Shown here one piece after another: positions 20,999 through 29,093 of a stretch of DNA of 64,000 nt. The notes under the pieces were generated by a model. The model ran no database searches. It had not been told where the DNA came from and saw only the letters and a program-made list of their open reading frames with translations. This DNA comes from Serratia nevei. GTDB lineage: Bacteria > Pseudomonadota > Gammaproteobacteria > Enterobacterales > Enterobacteriaceae. Each line of letters begins with the position of its first letter. The stretch's first letter is position 1. The stretch is from NCBI RefSeq assembly GCF_024160145.1, contig NZ_JAMYWQ010000006.1:62001-126000 (forward strand), read 5' to 3'. A program made the translations under genes and the position numbers.

Positions 20999-22528
20999 AT
21001 GCTATTACCTTGGCTAATTCTTATCCCCTTTATCGGCGGTCTGCTGTGCTGGCAGCTTGAGCGCTTCGGTACTAAGGTGCCGCGCTGGATAGCGCTGATC
21101 GCAATGGGGCTGACGTTGGCGCTCTCTCTGCAGCTGTGGATGCAGGGCGGCTATACCTTGACCACGCCGAAAGGCATTCCGCAATGGCAGAGCGAATTCC
21201 TGCTGCCGTGGATCCCGCGCTTCGGCATCTCCATCCACCTGGCGCTGGACGGCCTGTCGCTGCTGATGGTGGTGTTGACCGGTCTGCTGGGCGTGCTGGC
21301 GATCCTCTGTTCCTGGCGTGAAATCCAGAAGTATCAGGGCTTCTTCCACCTCAACCTGCTGTGGATCCTGGGCGGCGTTATCGGCGTGTTCCTCGCCATC
21401 GACATGTTCCTGTTCTTCTTCTTCTGGGAAATGATGTTGGTGCCGATGTACTTCCTGATCGCGCTGTGGGGCCACAAGGCGTCGGACGGTAAAACCCGCA
21501 TCACCGCGGCCACCAAGTTCTTCATCTACACCCAGGCCAGCGGTCTGGTGATGCTGATTGCGATCCTGGGCCTGGTGTTCGTGCACTACAACGCGACCGG
21601 CGTGTGGACCTTCGATTACGAAGACCTGTTGCAAACGCCGATGTCCCACAACGTGCAATATGTGTTGATGCTGGGCTTCTTCATCGCCTTTGCGGTGAAA
21701 ATGCCGGTGGTGCCGCTGCACGGCTGGTTGCCGGACGCGCACAGCCAGGCGCCGACCGCCGGTTCCGTCGACCTGGCGGGCATCTTGCTGAAAACGGCGG
21801 CCTACGGCCTGCTGCGTTTCAGCCTGCCGCTGTTCCCTGAGGCTTCGCACGAGTTCGCGCCAATCGCCATGTGGCTGGGCGTGGTCGGTATCTTCTACGG
21901 CGCCTGGATGGCGTTCGCGCAGACCGACATCAAGCGTCTGATCGCCTACACCTCGGTTTCGCACATGGGCTTCGTGCTGATCGCCATCTACACCGGCAGC
22001 CAGCTGGCTTACCAGGGCGCGGTGATCCAGATGATCGCGCACGGTCTGTCCGCCGCCGGTATGTTTATCATCTGTGGCCAGCTGTATGAGCGTCTGCATA
22101 CCCGCGACATGCGTCAGATGGGCGGCCTGTGGGGGCGGATCAAGTTCATCCCTGCGCTGTCGCTGTTCTTCGCCGTGGCTACGCTGGGGATGCCGGGTAC
22201 CGGTAACTTCGTCGGCGAATTCATGATTCTGTTCGGCAGCTACCAGGTGGTGCCGGTGATCACCGTGATCTCCACCTTCGGGCTGGTGTTCGCTTCGGTT
22301 TACTCGCTGATCATGATGCAGCGCGCTTATTACGGTGCGCCTAAATCCGACCAGCCGCTGCAGGGCATGACCGCGCGCGAGCTGTTCATCATTCTGCTGC
22401 TGGTGGTGTTGCTGGTGCTGCTGGGGGTTTACCCGCAGCCGATTCTGGATACTTCCAACGCGGCGATGAGCAACGTGCAACACTGGTTTGGTTCGTCAGT
22501 TTCAGCAATTTCAACAACAAGGCCGTAA
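20999..22528 (+). CDS. nuoM: NADH:quinone oxidoreductase subunit M (antiporter-like)
   Basis: The 509-residue proton-pumping subunit has about 14 helices. It carries the antiporter-family glutamate region FFFFWEMMLVPMYFLIALWG (about residue 144) and lysine-bearing helices FAVKMPVVPLHGWLPDAHSQAPTAGSV and AQTDIKRLIAYTSVSHMGFV. The length equals that of E. coli NuoM. It is the only nuo gene preceded by a long structured gap (see the palindrome). nuoN follows six bases later. Confidence 0.97.
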   Translation: MLLPWLILIPFIGGLLCWQLERFGTKVPRWIALIAMGLTLALSLQLWMQGGYTLTTPKGIPQWQSEFLLPWIPRFGISIHLALDGLSLLMVVLTGLLGVLAILCSWREIQKYQGFFHLNLLWILGGVIGVFLAIDMFLFFFFWEMMLVPMYFLIALWGHKASDGKTRITAATKFFIYTQASGLVMLIAILGLVFVHYNATGVWTFDYEDLLQTPMSHNVQYVLMLGFFIAFAVKMPVVPLHGWLPDAHSQAPTAGSVDLAGILLKTAAYGLLRFSLPLFPEASHEFAPIAMWLGVVGIFYGAWMAFAQTDIKRLIAYTSVSHMGFVLIAIYTGSQLAYQGAVIQMIAHGLSAAGMFIICGQLYERLHTRDMRQMGGLWGRIKFIPALSLFFAVATLGMPGTGNFVGEFMILFGSYQVVPVITVISTFGLVFASVYSLIMMQRAYYGAPKSDQPLQGMTARELFIILLLVVLLVLLGVYPQPILDTSNAAMSNVQHWFGSSVSAISTTRP

Positions 22529-22534
22529 TTCGCC

Positions 22535-23992
22535 ATGACAATAACTCCTCAACAACTGATCGCACTGCTGCCGCTGTTGATCGTCGGATTGACGGTGGTG
22601 GTTGTGATGCTAGGCATTGCGTGGCGACGCGACCACTTTATCAACGCCACCCTGACCGTGATCGGTCTCAACCTGGCGCTGCTTTCGCTGTACTTTGTCG
22701 GCCAGGCAGGCCCAATGGACGTCACCCCGCTGCTGCGGGTTGACGGTTACTCGATGTTCTACACCGGGCTGGTGCTGCTGGCGAGTCTGGCGACCTGCAC
22801 CTTCGCCTATCCGTGGCTGGTCGGCTATCCGGATAACCGCGAAGAGTTCTACCTGCTGGTGCTGATCGCCGCCATGGGCGGCATCCTGCTGGCGAGCGCC
22901 AACCATCTGGCTTCGCTGTTCATCGGTATCGAGCTGATCTCGCTGCCGCTGTTCGGCCTGGTGGGCTACGCCTACCGCCAGAAGCGCCCGCTGGAAGCCG
23001 CCATCAAGTACATGCTGCTGTCCGCCGCCGCGTCGTCGTTCCTGCTGTTCGGCATGGCGCTGCTGTATGCCGAATCCGGCGATCTGTCGCTGGCCGGCCT
23101 CGGCAAGAGCCTGCAGGAAAACATGATGCACCAGCCGCTGATCCTGGCCGGTATGGGCATGATGATCGTCGGCCTGGGCTTCAAGCTGTCGCTGGTGCCG
23201 TTCCAACTGTGGACGCCGGACGTGTATCAGGGCGCGCCTGCGCCGGTCTCGACCTTCCTGGCAACCGCCAGCAAGATCGCGATCTTCGCGGTCGTGATGC
23301 GTCTGTTCCTGTATGCCCCGGCCGCCGACAACGAAGCGCTGCGCATGGTGCTGTCGATCATCGCGTTCTGCTCTATCTTGTTCGGTAACCTGATGGCCAT
23401 CAGCCAGACCAACATCAAGCGTCTGCTGGGCTACTCGTCGATCGCTCACCTGGGCTACCTGCTGGTGGCGCTGATTGCGGTGCAAACCCATCAGCTGTCG
23501 CTGGAAACCGCCGGCGTTTACCTGGCCGGTTACCTGTTCAGCAGCCTGGGTGCCTTCGGCGTGGTCAGCCTGATGTCCAGCCCGTACCGCGGCCCGGATG
23601 CGGATTCGCTGTTCTCTTACCGTGGTCTGTTCTGGCACAAGCCAATCTTGTCCGCGGTGATGACGGTGATGATGCTGTCGCTGGCCGGTATCCCGATGAC
23701 GCTGGGCTTTATCGGTAAGTTCTTCGTGATCGCGATGGGCGTCAGCGCGCACCTGTGGTGGCTGACCGGTGCAGTTGTGGTCGGCAGCGCCATCGGCCTG
23801 TACTACTACCTGCGCGTGACCGTCAGCCTGTTCCTCAGCGCGCCGGAATCGCTGCAGCGCGATACCCCGAACAACTGGGCGTTGACCGCCGGTGGCGTCG
23901 TGGTGCTGATCTCCGCCGCGTTGGTGCTGCTGTTGGGTGTCTATCCGCAGCCGCTGATTTCGCTGGTGCAGATGGCGCAGCCGACGTTCTGA
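22535..23992 (+). CDS. nuoN: NADH:quinone oxidoreductase subunit N (antiporter-like)
   Basis: The 485-residue third antiporter-like subunit has 14 predicted helices and ends the operon. Conserved glutamate [20 protein letters not shown] and lysine helices ([55 protein letters not shown]) are present. The length matches E. coli NuoN. A strong terminator lies immediately downstream, so the 13-gene operon is complete and ends here. Confidence 0.97.
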   Translation: MTITPQQLIALLPLLIVGLTVVVVMLGIAWRRDHFINATLTVIGLNLALLSLYFVGQAGPMDVTPLLRVDGYSMFYTGLVLLASLATCTFAYPWLVGYPDNREEFYLLVLIAAMGGILLASANHLASLFIGIELISLPLFGLVGYAYRQKRPLEAAIKYMLLSAAASSFLLFGMALLYAESGDLSLAGLGKSLQENMMHQPLILAGMGMMIVGLGFKLSLVPFQLWTPDVYQGAPAPVSTFLATASKIAIFAVVMRLFLYAPAADNEALRMVLSIIAFCSILFGNLMAISQTNIKRLLGYSSIAHLGYLLVALIAVQTHQLSLETAGVYLAGYLFSSLGAFGVVSLMSSPYRGPDADSLFSYRGLFWHKPILSAVMTVMMLSLAGIPMTLGFIGKFFVIAMGVSAHLWWLTGAVVVGSAIGLYYYLRVTVSLFLSAPESLQRDTPNNWALTAGGVVVLISAALVLLLGVYPQPLISLVQMAQPTF

Positions 23993-24008
23993 TAACGCTT
24001 CAGACGGT

Positions 24009-24036
24009 AAAAAGGTCGCTTAGGCGACCTTTTTTT
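24009..24036 (+). terminator. Bidirectional terminator of nuo operon and the LysR gene
   Basis: AAAGGTCGC, TTAG loop and GCGACCTTT form a perfect nine-base-pair stem flanked by A-runs on the left and T-runs on the right, so it should work for nuo (rightward) and for the converging LysR gene (leftward). Confidence 0.92.
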
Positions 24037-24051
24037 ATGGGGAAACGGCAC

Positions 24052-24927
24052 TCAGCCGTAATGGGCGCTAAACGAGGTTTCCAGCGCCTGCACCACCGCG
24101 CGCACGCGGGCGGCGCGTTGCAAATCGGGATGCAGCACCAGCCAGATATCCACCCAGTCTTTGTTCTCCGGGAACAGACGCACCAGCTCCGGGTCTTTGT
24201 CCGCCAAAAAAGCGGAAAGCAGGCCGATGCCCAGCCCGCTGCGGGTGGCGGAACGCAGCAGCAGCTGCGAATTGCATTGCAGCACCACGTTGGGCTCGTG
24301 CAGGGCCTCGCCGCAGAAATTGTTCCAGTGGCGCGGCACCAGCTCGCGCGGGAACATCAGCAGATCGTGGCCGCGCAGCTGCTCGCCCTTGACCGGCATG
24401 CCACGCCGCGCCAGATAGTGCTGGGTGGCATACAGGCCCATTTCGATGGTGGCTAAGCGTTTGATGATCAGCTTATCGTCATCGGGACGGGCGCCGCGGA
24501 TCGCCAGATCTGCGCCGTGGTAAGAAATATCGGCGATGTTGACCGCCGTCAGCAGCGTGACGGTGATGGCCGGATAGCGTTCCCGCAGATCTTGCAGTGC
24601 CGGCATCACGAAGGCTTCGGCCAGGGTGTCGGTGGTGGCGATGCGCACGTTGCCGCACAGGCTTTCGTCACCGCTGGCGGCTTTACGGTTGATCGCCTGC
24701 ACCGCATTTTCCATCTTCATCACGTCCGCCAGCATTTCCTCCCCCAGCGGGCTGAGGGCGAAGGATTTCGGCGTGCGGATAAACAGCTTGGAGCCGAGCG
24801 CATCTTCGAAAGCGGAGAGCCGTCGACCGACGGTCGCCTGATCGACATGCAGCTGGCTGGCGGCTTTGCGTAGCGTGCCGCAGCGCGCAACGGCCAAAAA
24901 GAAGCGCGCGTCGTCCCAATTCATCAT
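24052..24927 (-). CDS. LysR-type transcriptional regulator
   Basis: The 291-residue LysR-type protein has an N-terminal winged helix-turn-helix (about 5-62: [46 protein letters not shown]) and an effector-binding domain from about residue 92. The DNA-binding part resembles the group of regulators with [10 protein letters not shown] in the recognition helix. Divergent from an MFS exporter gene with a 272-base shared control region, the usual arrangement when the regulator controls its neighbour; that link is inference. The effector is unknown. MMNW at the start offers two adjacent ATG codons. Confidence 0.85.
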   Translation of the reverse strand: MMNWDDARFFLAVARCGTLRKAASQLHVDQATVGRRLSAFEDALGSKLFIRTPKSFALSPLGEEMLADVMKMENAVQAINRKAASGDESLCGNVRIATTDTLAEAFVMPALQDLRERYPAITVTLLTAVNIADISYHGADLAIRGARPDDDKLIIKRLATIEMGLYATQHYLARRGMPVKGEQLRGHDLLMFPRELVPRHWNNFCGEALHEPNVVLQCNSQLLLRSATRSGLGIGLLSAFLADKDPELVRLFPENKDWVDIWLVLHPDLQRAARVRAVVQALETSFSAHYG

Positions 24928-24983
24928 GCCGGTTCCTCTCTGCGGGGTTGTCGGCTCTGCGGGGCGCAGGCCAGGCGAACGAT

Positions 24984-25006
24984 AACGCTTTCTATCATAA
25001 AGCGTT
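24984..25006. promoter_or_regulatory. Palindrome in the LysR-MFS divergent region, candidate LysR operator
   Basis: Perfect eight-base arms AACGCTTT and AAAGCGTT flank the seven-base spacer CTATCAT, about 57 bases upstream of the LysR start. The dyad size and place suit an operator of the LysR protein, but no footprint knowledge supports this. Confidence 0.4.
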
Positions 25007-25067
25007 GTTCAGCCTACGGGGAGAGAAAGACGGTGATTGGCCTGCACATCGGCGGTTATTTCTCCGG

Positions 25068-25085
25068 TGATGCAAGAATGCATCA
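25068..25085. promoter_or_regulatory. Second palindrome in the LysR-MFS region
   Basis: TGATGCA, AGAA and TGCATCA form a perfect dyad about 115 bases before the MFS start. A second, overlapping inverted pair exists: AAGAATG (25074-25080) and CATTCTT (25094-25100). Its function is unknown. Confidence 0.35.
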
Positions 25086-25199
25086 GGGTGATTCATTCTT
25101 GACGGTACTTCGCCCGTCGCCGTAACGCTATGATAAGCGCCGTTTCCGGATAGACCGGGCGATGGCAGGCCGCCGCCTGCCTATTTTGGGAGTTGAAGC

Positions 25200-26435
25200 A
25201 TGTCAGAAAATACCGTCATCCAGGACGTTGCGCCGAAACATGCACCGGCGTCGCGCATGGCTATTCTCTTGTTCCTGGCGCTGGCGTTGATGTCGGCATT
25301 GCTGAACAGCAGCGCGCCGACGCCGCTGTATCCATTGTACCAGCAGCAGCTTGCGCTGAGTTCCGTCAGCCTGACCGTCGTTTACGGCGCCTACGCCGCC
25401 GGCGTGCTGATCGCTTTGTTCGGCGTCGGCAATCTGGCCGGCAAAGTGAAGGATTTGCGCAGCATGATCGTGCCGGCATTGCTGGTGGTGTTGAGCGGTG
25501 CGCTGCTGTTCGCGCGGGCTGATACCTTTGCCATGATGCTCATGGCTCGACTGTTAGCCGGGGTGGGCACCGGGGCATTGACCGGTGCGGCAAACATCGC
25601 GTTGGTGCGTTTTGGGCCGCGGGACGGCGGTAAAAACGCCGCGCTGATCGCCACGTTGTCCTTTACCACAGGATTGGCGCTGGGCCCGATCTTCAGCGGC
25701 ATCGCTTTGCAGACCGGTTTTCATCCCACGACGCTGCCGTTCGTTTTCATCATGGTCATTGCCGCCGTGGCTGCGTTGGGCGTGATGTTCTCGTGGCCGC
25801 GTGGCGTGGTTACGGCGCCGACCCATGCTGCGCCGGCTGCGACAGAAAAAAGCTCGCTGCTCGATGGCCTGCGCGCCACCGGCGGTAAATTCTATGTCTG
25901 TGCCGGGGCGCTGTTTATCTGTTGGGCCCTGGCCGCCAGCATTTTGGCTATCGGCCCCAGCGTGGCGGAAACGCTGTTAGGCCTGCACGCTCGAGGCGTC
26001 TTTGGCTATGCGATTGCGGTTTATCTGTTGATCGCCGGTATCAGCCAGATCCTGAGCCGCCGCCTTAACGCCCGCCATTCGCTGTTGTTCGGTTGCCTGG
26101 CGCAGGTGCTGGCGGCGGTGGTATTCGCCGTGGCGATCCAGTGGCATTCACTGTGGCTGGCGGCTGCGGGGCTGGTGGTGGCCGGCTATGCTTACGGCGC
26201 CATTTTCGTTGGCAGCGCGACCCTGGTAAACCTGATTTCGCCGCCGGCCAGCCATGCACGTTTGCTTTCGCTGTTTTACGTTATCGCTTATATCGCCAAC
26301 TGGGTGCCTATCGTGCTGGGGATCGTGGTCGACCGTGTCGATCTACAGCAGGCAACCCATCTGCTGTTCCTGAGCAGCACCACGGTATGCCTGTTGTTGG
26401 CATGGATGACGGTACGTGCTGGGTTCCCACGTTAA
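25200..26435 (+). CDS. MFS transporter, probable exporter
   Basis: The 411-residue major facilitator superfamily protein has about 12 transmembrane segments after a 20-residue polar N-terminus. The region YGAYAAGVLIALFGVGNLAGKVKD fits the family's loop 2-3 motif only loosely, while FARADTFAMMLMARLLAGVGTGALTGAANIALVRFGP covers helices 4-5. The substrate is not deducible. GGGAG precedes the ATG at about seven bases. It is divergent from a LysR regulator that probably controls it. It ends 130 bases before ycdZ, with no clear terminator seen between them. Confidence 0.82.
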   Translation: MSENTVIQDVAPKHAPASRMAILLFLALALMSALLNSSAPTPLYPLYQQQLALSSVSLTVVYGAYAAGVLIALFGVGNLAGKVKDLRSMIVPALLVVLSGALLFARADTFAMMLMARLLAGVGTGALTGAANIALVRFGPRDGGKNAALIATLSFTTGLALGPIFSGIALQTGFHPTTLPFVFIMVIAAVAALGVMFSWPRGVVTAPTHAAPAATEKSSLLDGLRATGGKFYVCAGALFICWALAASILAIGPSVAETLLGLHARGVFGYAIAVYLLIAGISQILSRRLNARHSLLFGCLAQVLAAVVFAVAIQWHSLWLAAAGLVVAGYAYGAIFVGSATLVNLISPPASHARLLSLFYVIAYIANWVPIVLGIVVDRVDLQQATHLLFLSSTTVCLLLAWMTVRAGFPR

Positions 26436-26493
26436 TAGTTTTGTGATTGAGGTCTCTTTTATTTAATTAATTATTCTTTAATTGCATTTATAT

Positions 26494-26509
26494 TGTGATT
26501 TTAATCACA
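26494..26509. promoter_or_regulatory. Consensus CRP-cAMP site upstream of ycdZ
   Basis: TGTGA-TTTTAA-TCACA is a perfect match to the CRP core TGTGA-N6-TCACA, with AT-rich flanks. It is centred about 64 bases before the ycdZ start, a fitting place for activation. Confidence 0.8.
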
Positions 26510-26565
26510 TGAAATGACCGGCTTTCGGGTAAACTGCGCGCTTTCTTTTTGCCGCGGGTCACTTT

Positions 26566-27075
26566 ATGAACGTTCTTTTCGCCATTGCCGTTACTACCGG
26601 GATCCTCTCCGGCGTGTGGGGCTGGGTTGCCGTCAGCCTGGGGCTGATCGGTTGGGCCGGTTTTCTCGGCTGCACGGCGTATTTCGCCTGCCCGCAGGGT
26701 GGGTTGAAAGGGCTGGTGATCGGCGCGTTGACCTGCTGCAGCGGCGTCTTCTGGGCAATGGCGATCATCCACGGCAGCGAACTGGCGCCGCAGTGGAATC
26801 TCTTGGGGTATCTGCTGACCGGCGTCGTGGCATTCCTGATGTGCATTCAGGCCAAACAGCAGTGGCTGGGGTTTGTGCCCGGCACCTTTATCGGCGCCTG
26901 CGCGACCTTCGCCGGCGGCGGCGACTGGCCGCTGGTGACGCTCTCTTTGCTGGTGGGCCTGCTGTTCGGCTATGCGATGAAAAACAGCGGTTTGTGGTGG
27001 GCGGCGCGCAGCGAAAAAGCCCGCGCTACGCCGCCGATGGGCTCGAATGCCGGCTCAAACGGTGCCGCCGAGTGA
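26566..27075 (+). CDS. ycdZ: YcdZ-like DUF1097 inner-membrane protein
   Basis: The 169-residue, strongly hydrophobic protein has five or six membrane segments and is collinear with E. coli YcdZ (start MNVLFAIAVTTGILSGVWGWVAVSLGL against MNILLSIAITTGILSGIWGW as I recall it). DUF1097 proteins are of unknown function. The polar C-terminal tail (about 147-169) is longer than in E. coli, and the last 21 bases overlap the 3' end of the converging idnR gene. A perfect CRP site upstream suggests catabolite control. In E. coli ycdZ is elsewhere in the chromosome, so it is an insertion relative to that order. Confidence 0.88.
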   Translation: MNVLFAIAVTTGILSGVWGWVAVSLGLIGWAGFLGCTAYFACPQGGLKGLVIGALTCCSGVFWAMAIIHGSELAPQWNLLGYLLTGVVAFLMCIQAKQQWLGFVPGTFIGACATFAGGGDWPLVTLSLLVGLLFGYAMKNSGLWWAARSEKARATPPMGSNAGSNGAAE

Positions 27076-28038
27076 GAGGCGGTAATGCAGATCGTGGCGC
27101 TCGGCGCAAGGTTCGCCCGCGATCCGCAACAGCAGCATTTCGGCGGCGGTTTTCCCCATGTCAAAGCGCGGCGTGATCACGCTGGCGATGCTCGGCGTGG
27201 TCGCCTGGCCAATATCCAGGCCGTGAAACCCCGATAACGCCACCTCCTGCGGCACGCGCACGCCAAGACGCAGGCAGGCCTGCAACACGCCCACCGCCAG
27301 ATCGTCGTTGGTGCACAGGATACCGTCGAGCTGCGGGTAGCGTTCGCGCGCCATCGCCAGCATGTCGGCACCGATCGAAACCGAAGAGACCCGATGCGGC
27401 ACGATCTGACGCGGCGTTTGCCCCTGGGCCGCCATGGCGCGGCAGTACCCCCGATAGCGTTTATTGTCGCGGGCGTCCGACATGGCGCCAAAGTAAACGA
27501 TATGCCGTTTGCCGCTGGCGAGCAGCGCTTCGGTCATGTCATACCCCGCCTGTTCATTATCGAACCCCACCGCAATCCGCCCCGGCGGCGCGTCGAGATC
27601 CATCACCTGCGCGAGGGGAATTTTGGCGGCGCCGAGGTAGGTCTCTGCGCGCAAGGTATGCGCAGAATCGGTGAGGATCAGCCCGGCAATCGGGTAGCTC
27701 AACAGCTGTGCGATCTGCTCTTCTTCCCGTTGCGGGCTGTAATCGTAGTTCATCACCAGCGTTTGGTAACCCCGCGCCTGGGTAACGGATTCGATGCCGG
27801 CCAGCAGATCGGCGAAGATCTGGTTGTTGAAGGAGGGGACCAGCACGCCGAGACGCGGTTTTCTGCCGGCCTGTGCGGCATCGGCGCCGGTGACGTTCAG
27901 CTCCCGCATGACCTGCGCAATGCGTTCGGCGGTGTCGGCCGCCACTTTTTCCGGCGTGCGCAGGAAACGGCTGACGGTCATTTTGGTCACGCCGGCCAAT
28001 TGTGCGATGTCCTGTAGCGTAACGCGGGGGTGTTTCAT
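27055..28038 (-). CDS. idnR: LacI/GalR-family regulator of idonate/gluconate genes, IdnR-like
   Basis: The 327-residue LacI-family regulator has an N-terminal helix-turn-helix (VTLQDIAQLAGVTKMTVSRFLRTPEKVAADTAERI, about 6-40) and a periplasmic-binding-protein-like effector domain from about residue 62 (LGVLVPSFNNQIFADLLAGIESVTQARGYQTL), close to E. coli IdnR/GntR. It probably controls the divergent idnO-idnD genes in response to idonate or 5-ketogluconate. An oddity: the segment after the third helix (LNVTGADAAQAGRKPR) lacks the usual Y-x-P-N-x-x-A-x-x-L hinge-helix sequence and is about three residues shorter. The 3' end overlaps ycdZ by 21 bases. Confidence 0.85.
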   Translation of the reverse strand: MKHPRVTLQDIAQLAGVTKMTVSRFLRTPEKVAADTAERIAQVMRELNVTGADAAQAGRKPRLGVLVPSFNNQIFADLLAGIESVTQARGYQTLVMNYDYSPQREEEQIAQLLSYPIAGLILTDSAHTLRAETYLGAAKIPLAQVMDLDAPPGRIAVGFDNEQAGYDMTEALLASGKRHIVYFGAMSDARDNKRYRGYCRAMAAQGQTPRQIVPHRVSSVSIGADMLAMARERYPQLDGILCTNDDLAVGVLQACLRLGVRVPQEVALSGFHGLDIGQATTPSIASVITPRFDMGKTAAEMLLLRIAGEPCAERHDLHYRLSLGGTV

Positions 28039-28188
28039 TCGGTGGCCTTCACGGGCGGCGCGGCAAGGGCGGATAGCGGTATGTTAACAAATCGATTTGG
28101 CGATAACAATGAATGCACCTCTATTGAAAATGGCCATTTTTCAATTGGATAGCTGATTTTTACCCGCGTGCTGCCTGCGTGAGATCAC

Positions 28189-28251
28189 GTTAAGGGTAAC
28201 AGGGTTTCGTAACATGATTTTCAGTGATTTCCATCACGTTTTTACCGGTAA
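28189..28251. promoter_or_regulatory. Candidate GntR/IdnR operators in the idnR-idnO divergent region
   Basis: Two dyads resemble the operators of the GntR/IdnR family (TGTTACC-GGTAACA type): GTTA-AGGG-TAAC at 28189-28200 and the perfect TTACCGGTAA at 28242-28251 (followed by CA). They flank the CRP site. The family motif is recalled knowledge; binding is inference. Confidence 0.5.
28223..28238. promoter_or_regulatory. Candidate CRP site upstream of idnO
   Basis: GTGA-TTTCCA-TCAC carries both CRP half-sites with the proper six-base spacer; only the outermost bases differ from TGTGA-N6-TCACA. It is centred about 76 bases before idnO, fitting catabolite-dependent activation of a sugar-acid pathway. 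Confidence 0.6.
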
Positions 28252-28306
28252 CAATCGGCTGAGATAGAGGCCTGTCCGATTGGAGGCCTGATGGCCGGGA
28301 ATCACC

Positions 28307-29071
28307 ATGAACAATCTATTTTCACTGGATCAAAAAATCGTCTTGATCACCGGCGCCTCGCGCGGCATCGGTTTTCTGCTGGCGCGCGGCCTGGCGCAGC
28401 AAGGCGCACATATTCTGGTCAACGCCACCACCGAAGAACATGCCCGGCACGCCGCCGATCGCCTGCGCGAAGAGGGCCTGCGTGCCGATGCGGCGGCGTT
28501 CGACGTCACCGATTCCCAGGCGGTGCAGGCCGCCATCGACCGTATTGAAGCGGATATCGGCGCGATAGACGTCTTGATCAACAACGCCGGTATCCAGCGC
28601 CGCCACCCGTTCACCGAGTTTCCGGAGCAAGACTGGGACGACATCATCGCCGTCAACCAGAAGGCGGTCTTCATCGTGTCGCAAACCGTGGCGCGTTACA
28701 TGGTGCCGCGCCGGCGCGGCAAGATAGTCAACATCGGCTCGATGCAAAGCGAGCTGGGGCGGGACACCATCACCCCCTATGCGGCGTCCAAAGGGGCGGT
28801 GAAAATGCTGACGCGCGGCATGTGCGTGGAGCTGGCACGCTACAACATTCAGGTCAACGGCATTGCCCCCGGCTACTTCAAAACCGAGATGACGCAGGCG
28901 CTGGCCGACGATCCGGCCTTCACCGCCTGGCTGACCCAACGCACGCCCGCCGCGCGCTGGGGCGATCCGCAGGAGCTGATCGGCGCGGCGGTGTTCCTGG
29001 CCGCCGACGCCTCCGCCTTCGTCAACGGGCAGCTGCTGTTTGTCGATGGCGGCATGTCGGCGGCGGTGTAA
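28307..29071 (+). CDS. idnO: Gluconate 5-dehydrogenase (5-keto-D-gluconate reductase)
   Basis: The 254-residue short-chain dehydrogenase/reductase interconverts 5-keto-D-gluconate and D-gluconate with NADP(H). It has the nucleotide-binding motif TGASRGIG (15-22), NNAG (92-95), and the catalytic Ser145, Tyr158 and Lys162 (YAASK). Sequence and length agree with E. coli IdnO. It follows GGGA with a spacing of about seven bases, and idnD begins 22 bases after its stop, so the two form an operon. Confidence 0.93.
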   Translation: MNNLFSLDQKIVLITGASRGIGFLLARGLAQQGAHILVNATTEEHARHAADRLREEGLRADAAAFDVTDSQAVQAAIDRIEADIGAIDVLINNAGIQRRHPFTEFPEQDWDDIIAVNQKAVFIVSQTVARYMVPRRRGKIVNIGSMQSELGRDTITPYAASKGAVKMLTRGMCVELARYNIQVNGIAPGYFKTEMTQALADDPAFTAWLTQRTPAARWGDPQELIGAAVFLAADASAFVNGQLLFVDGGMSAAV

Positions 29072-29093
29072 TCTTTTTTCGTGGAGTCTTGAG

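Noticed and set aside
28178-28189. CGTGAGATCACG as a CRP site
   Set aside because: The half-sites are only two bases apart rather than six; the site at 28223-28238 has the proper spacing.
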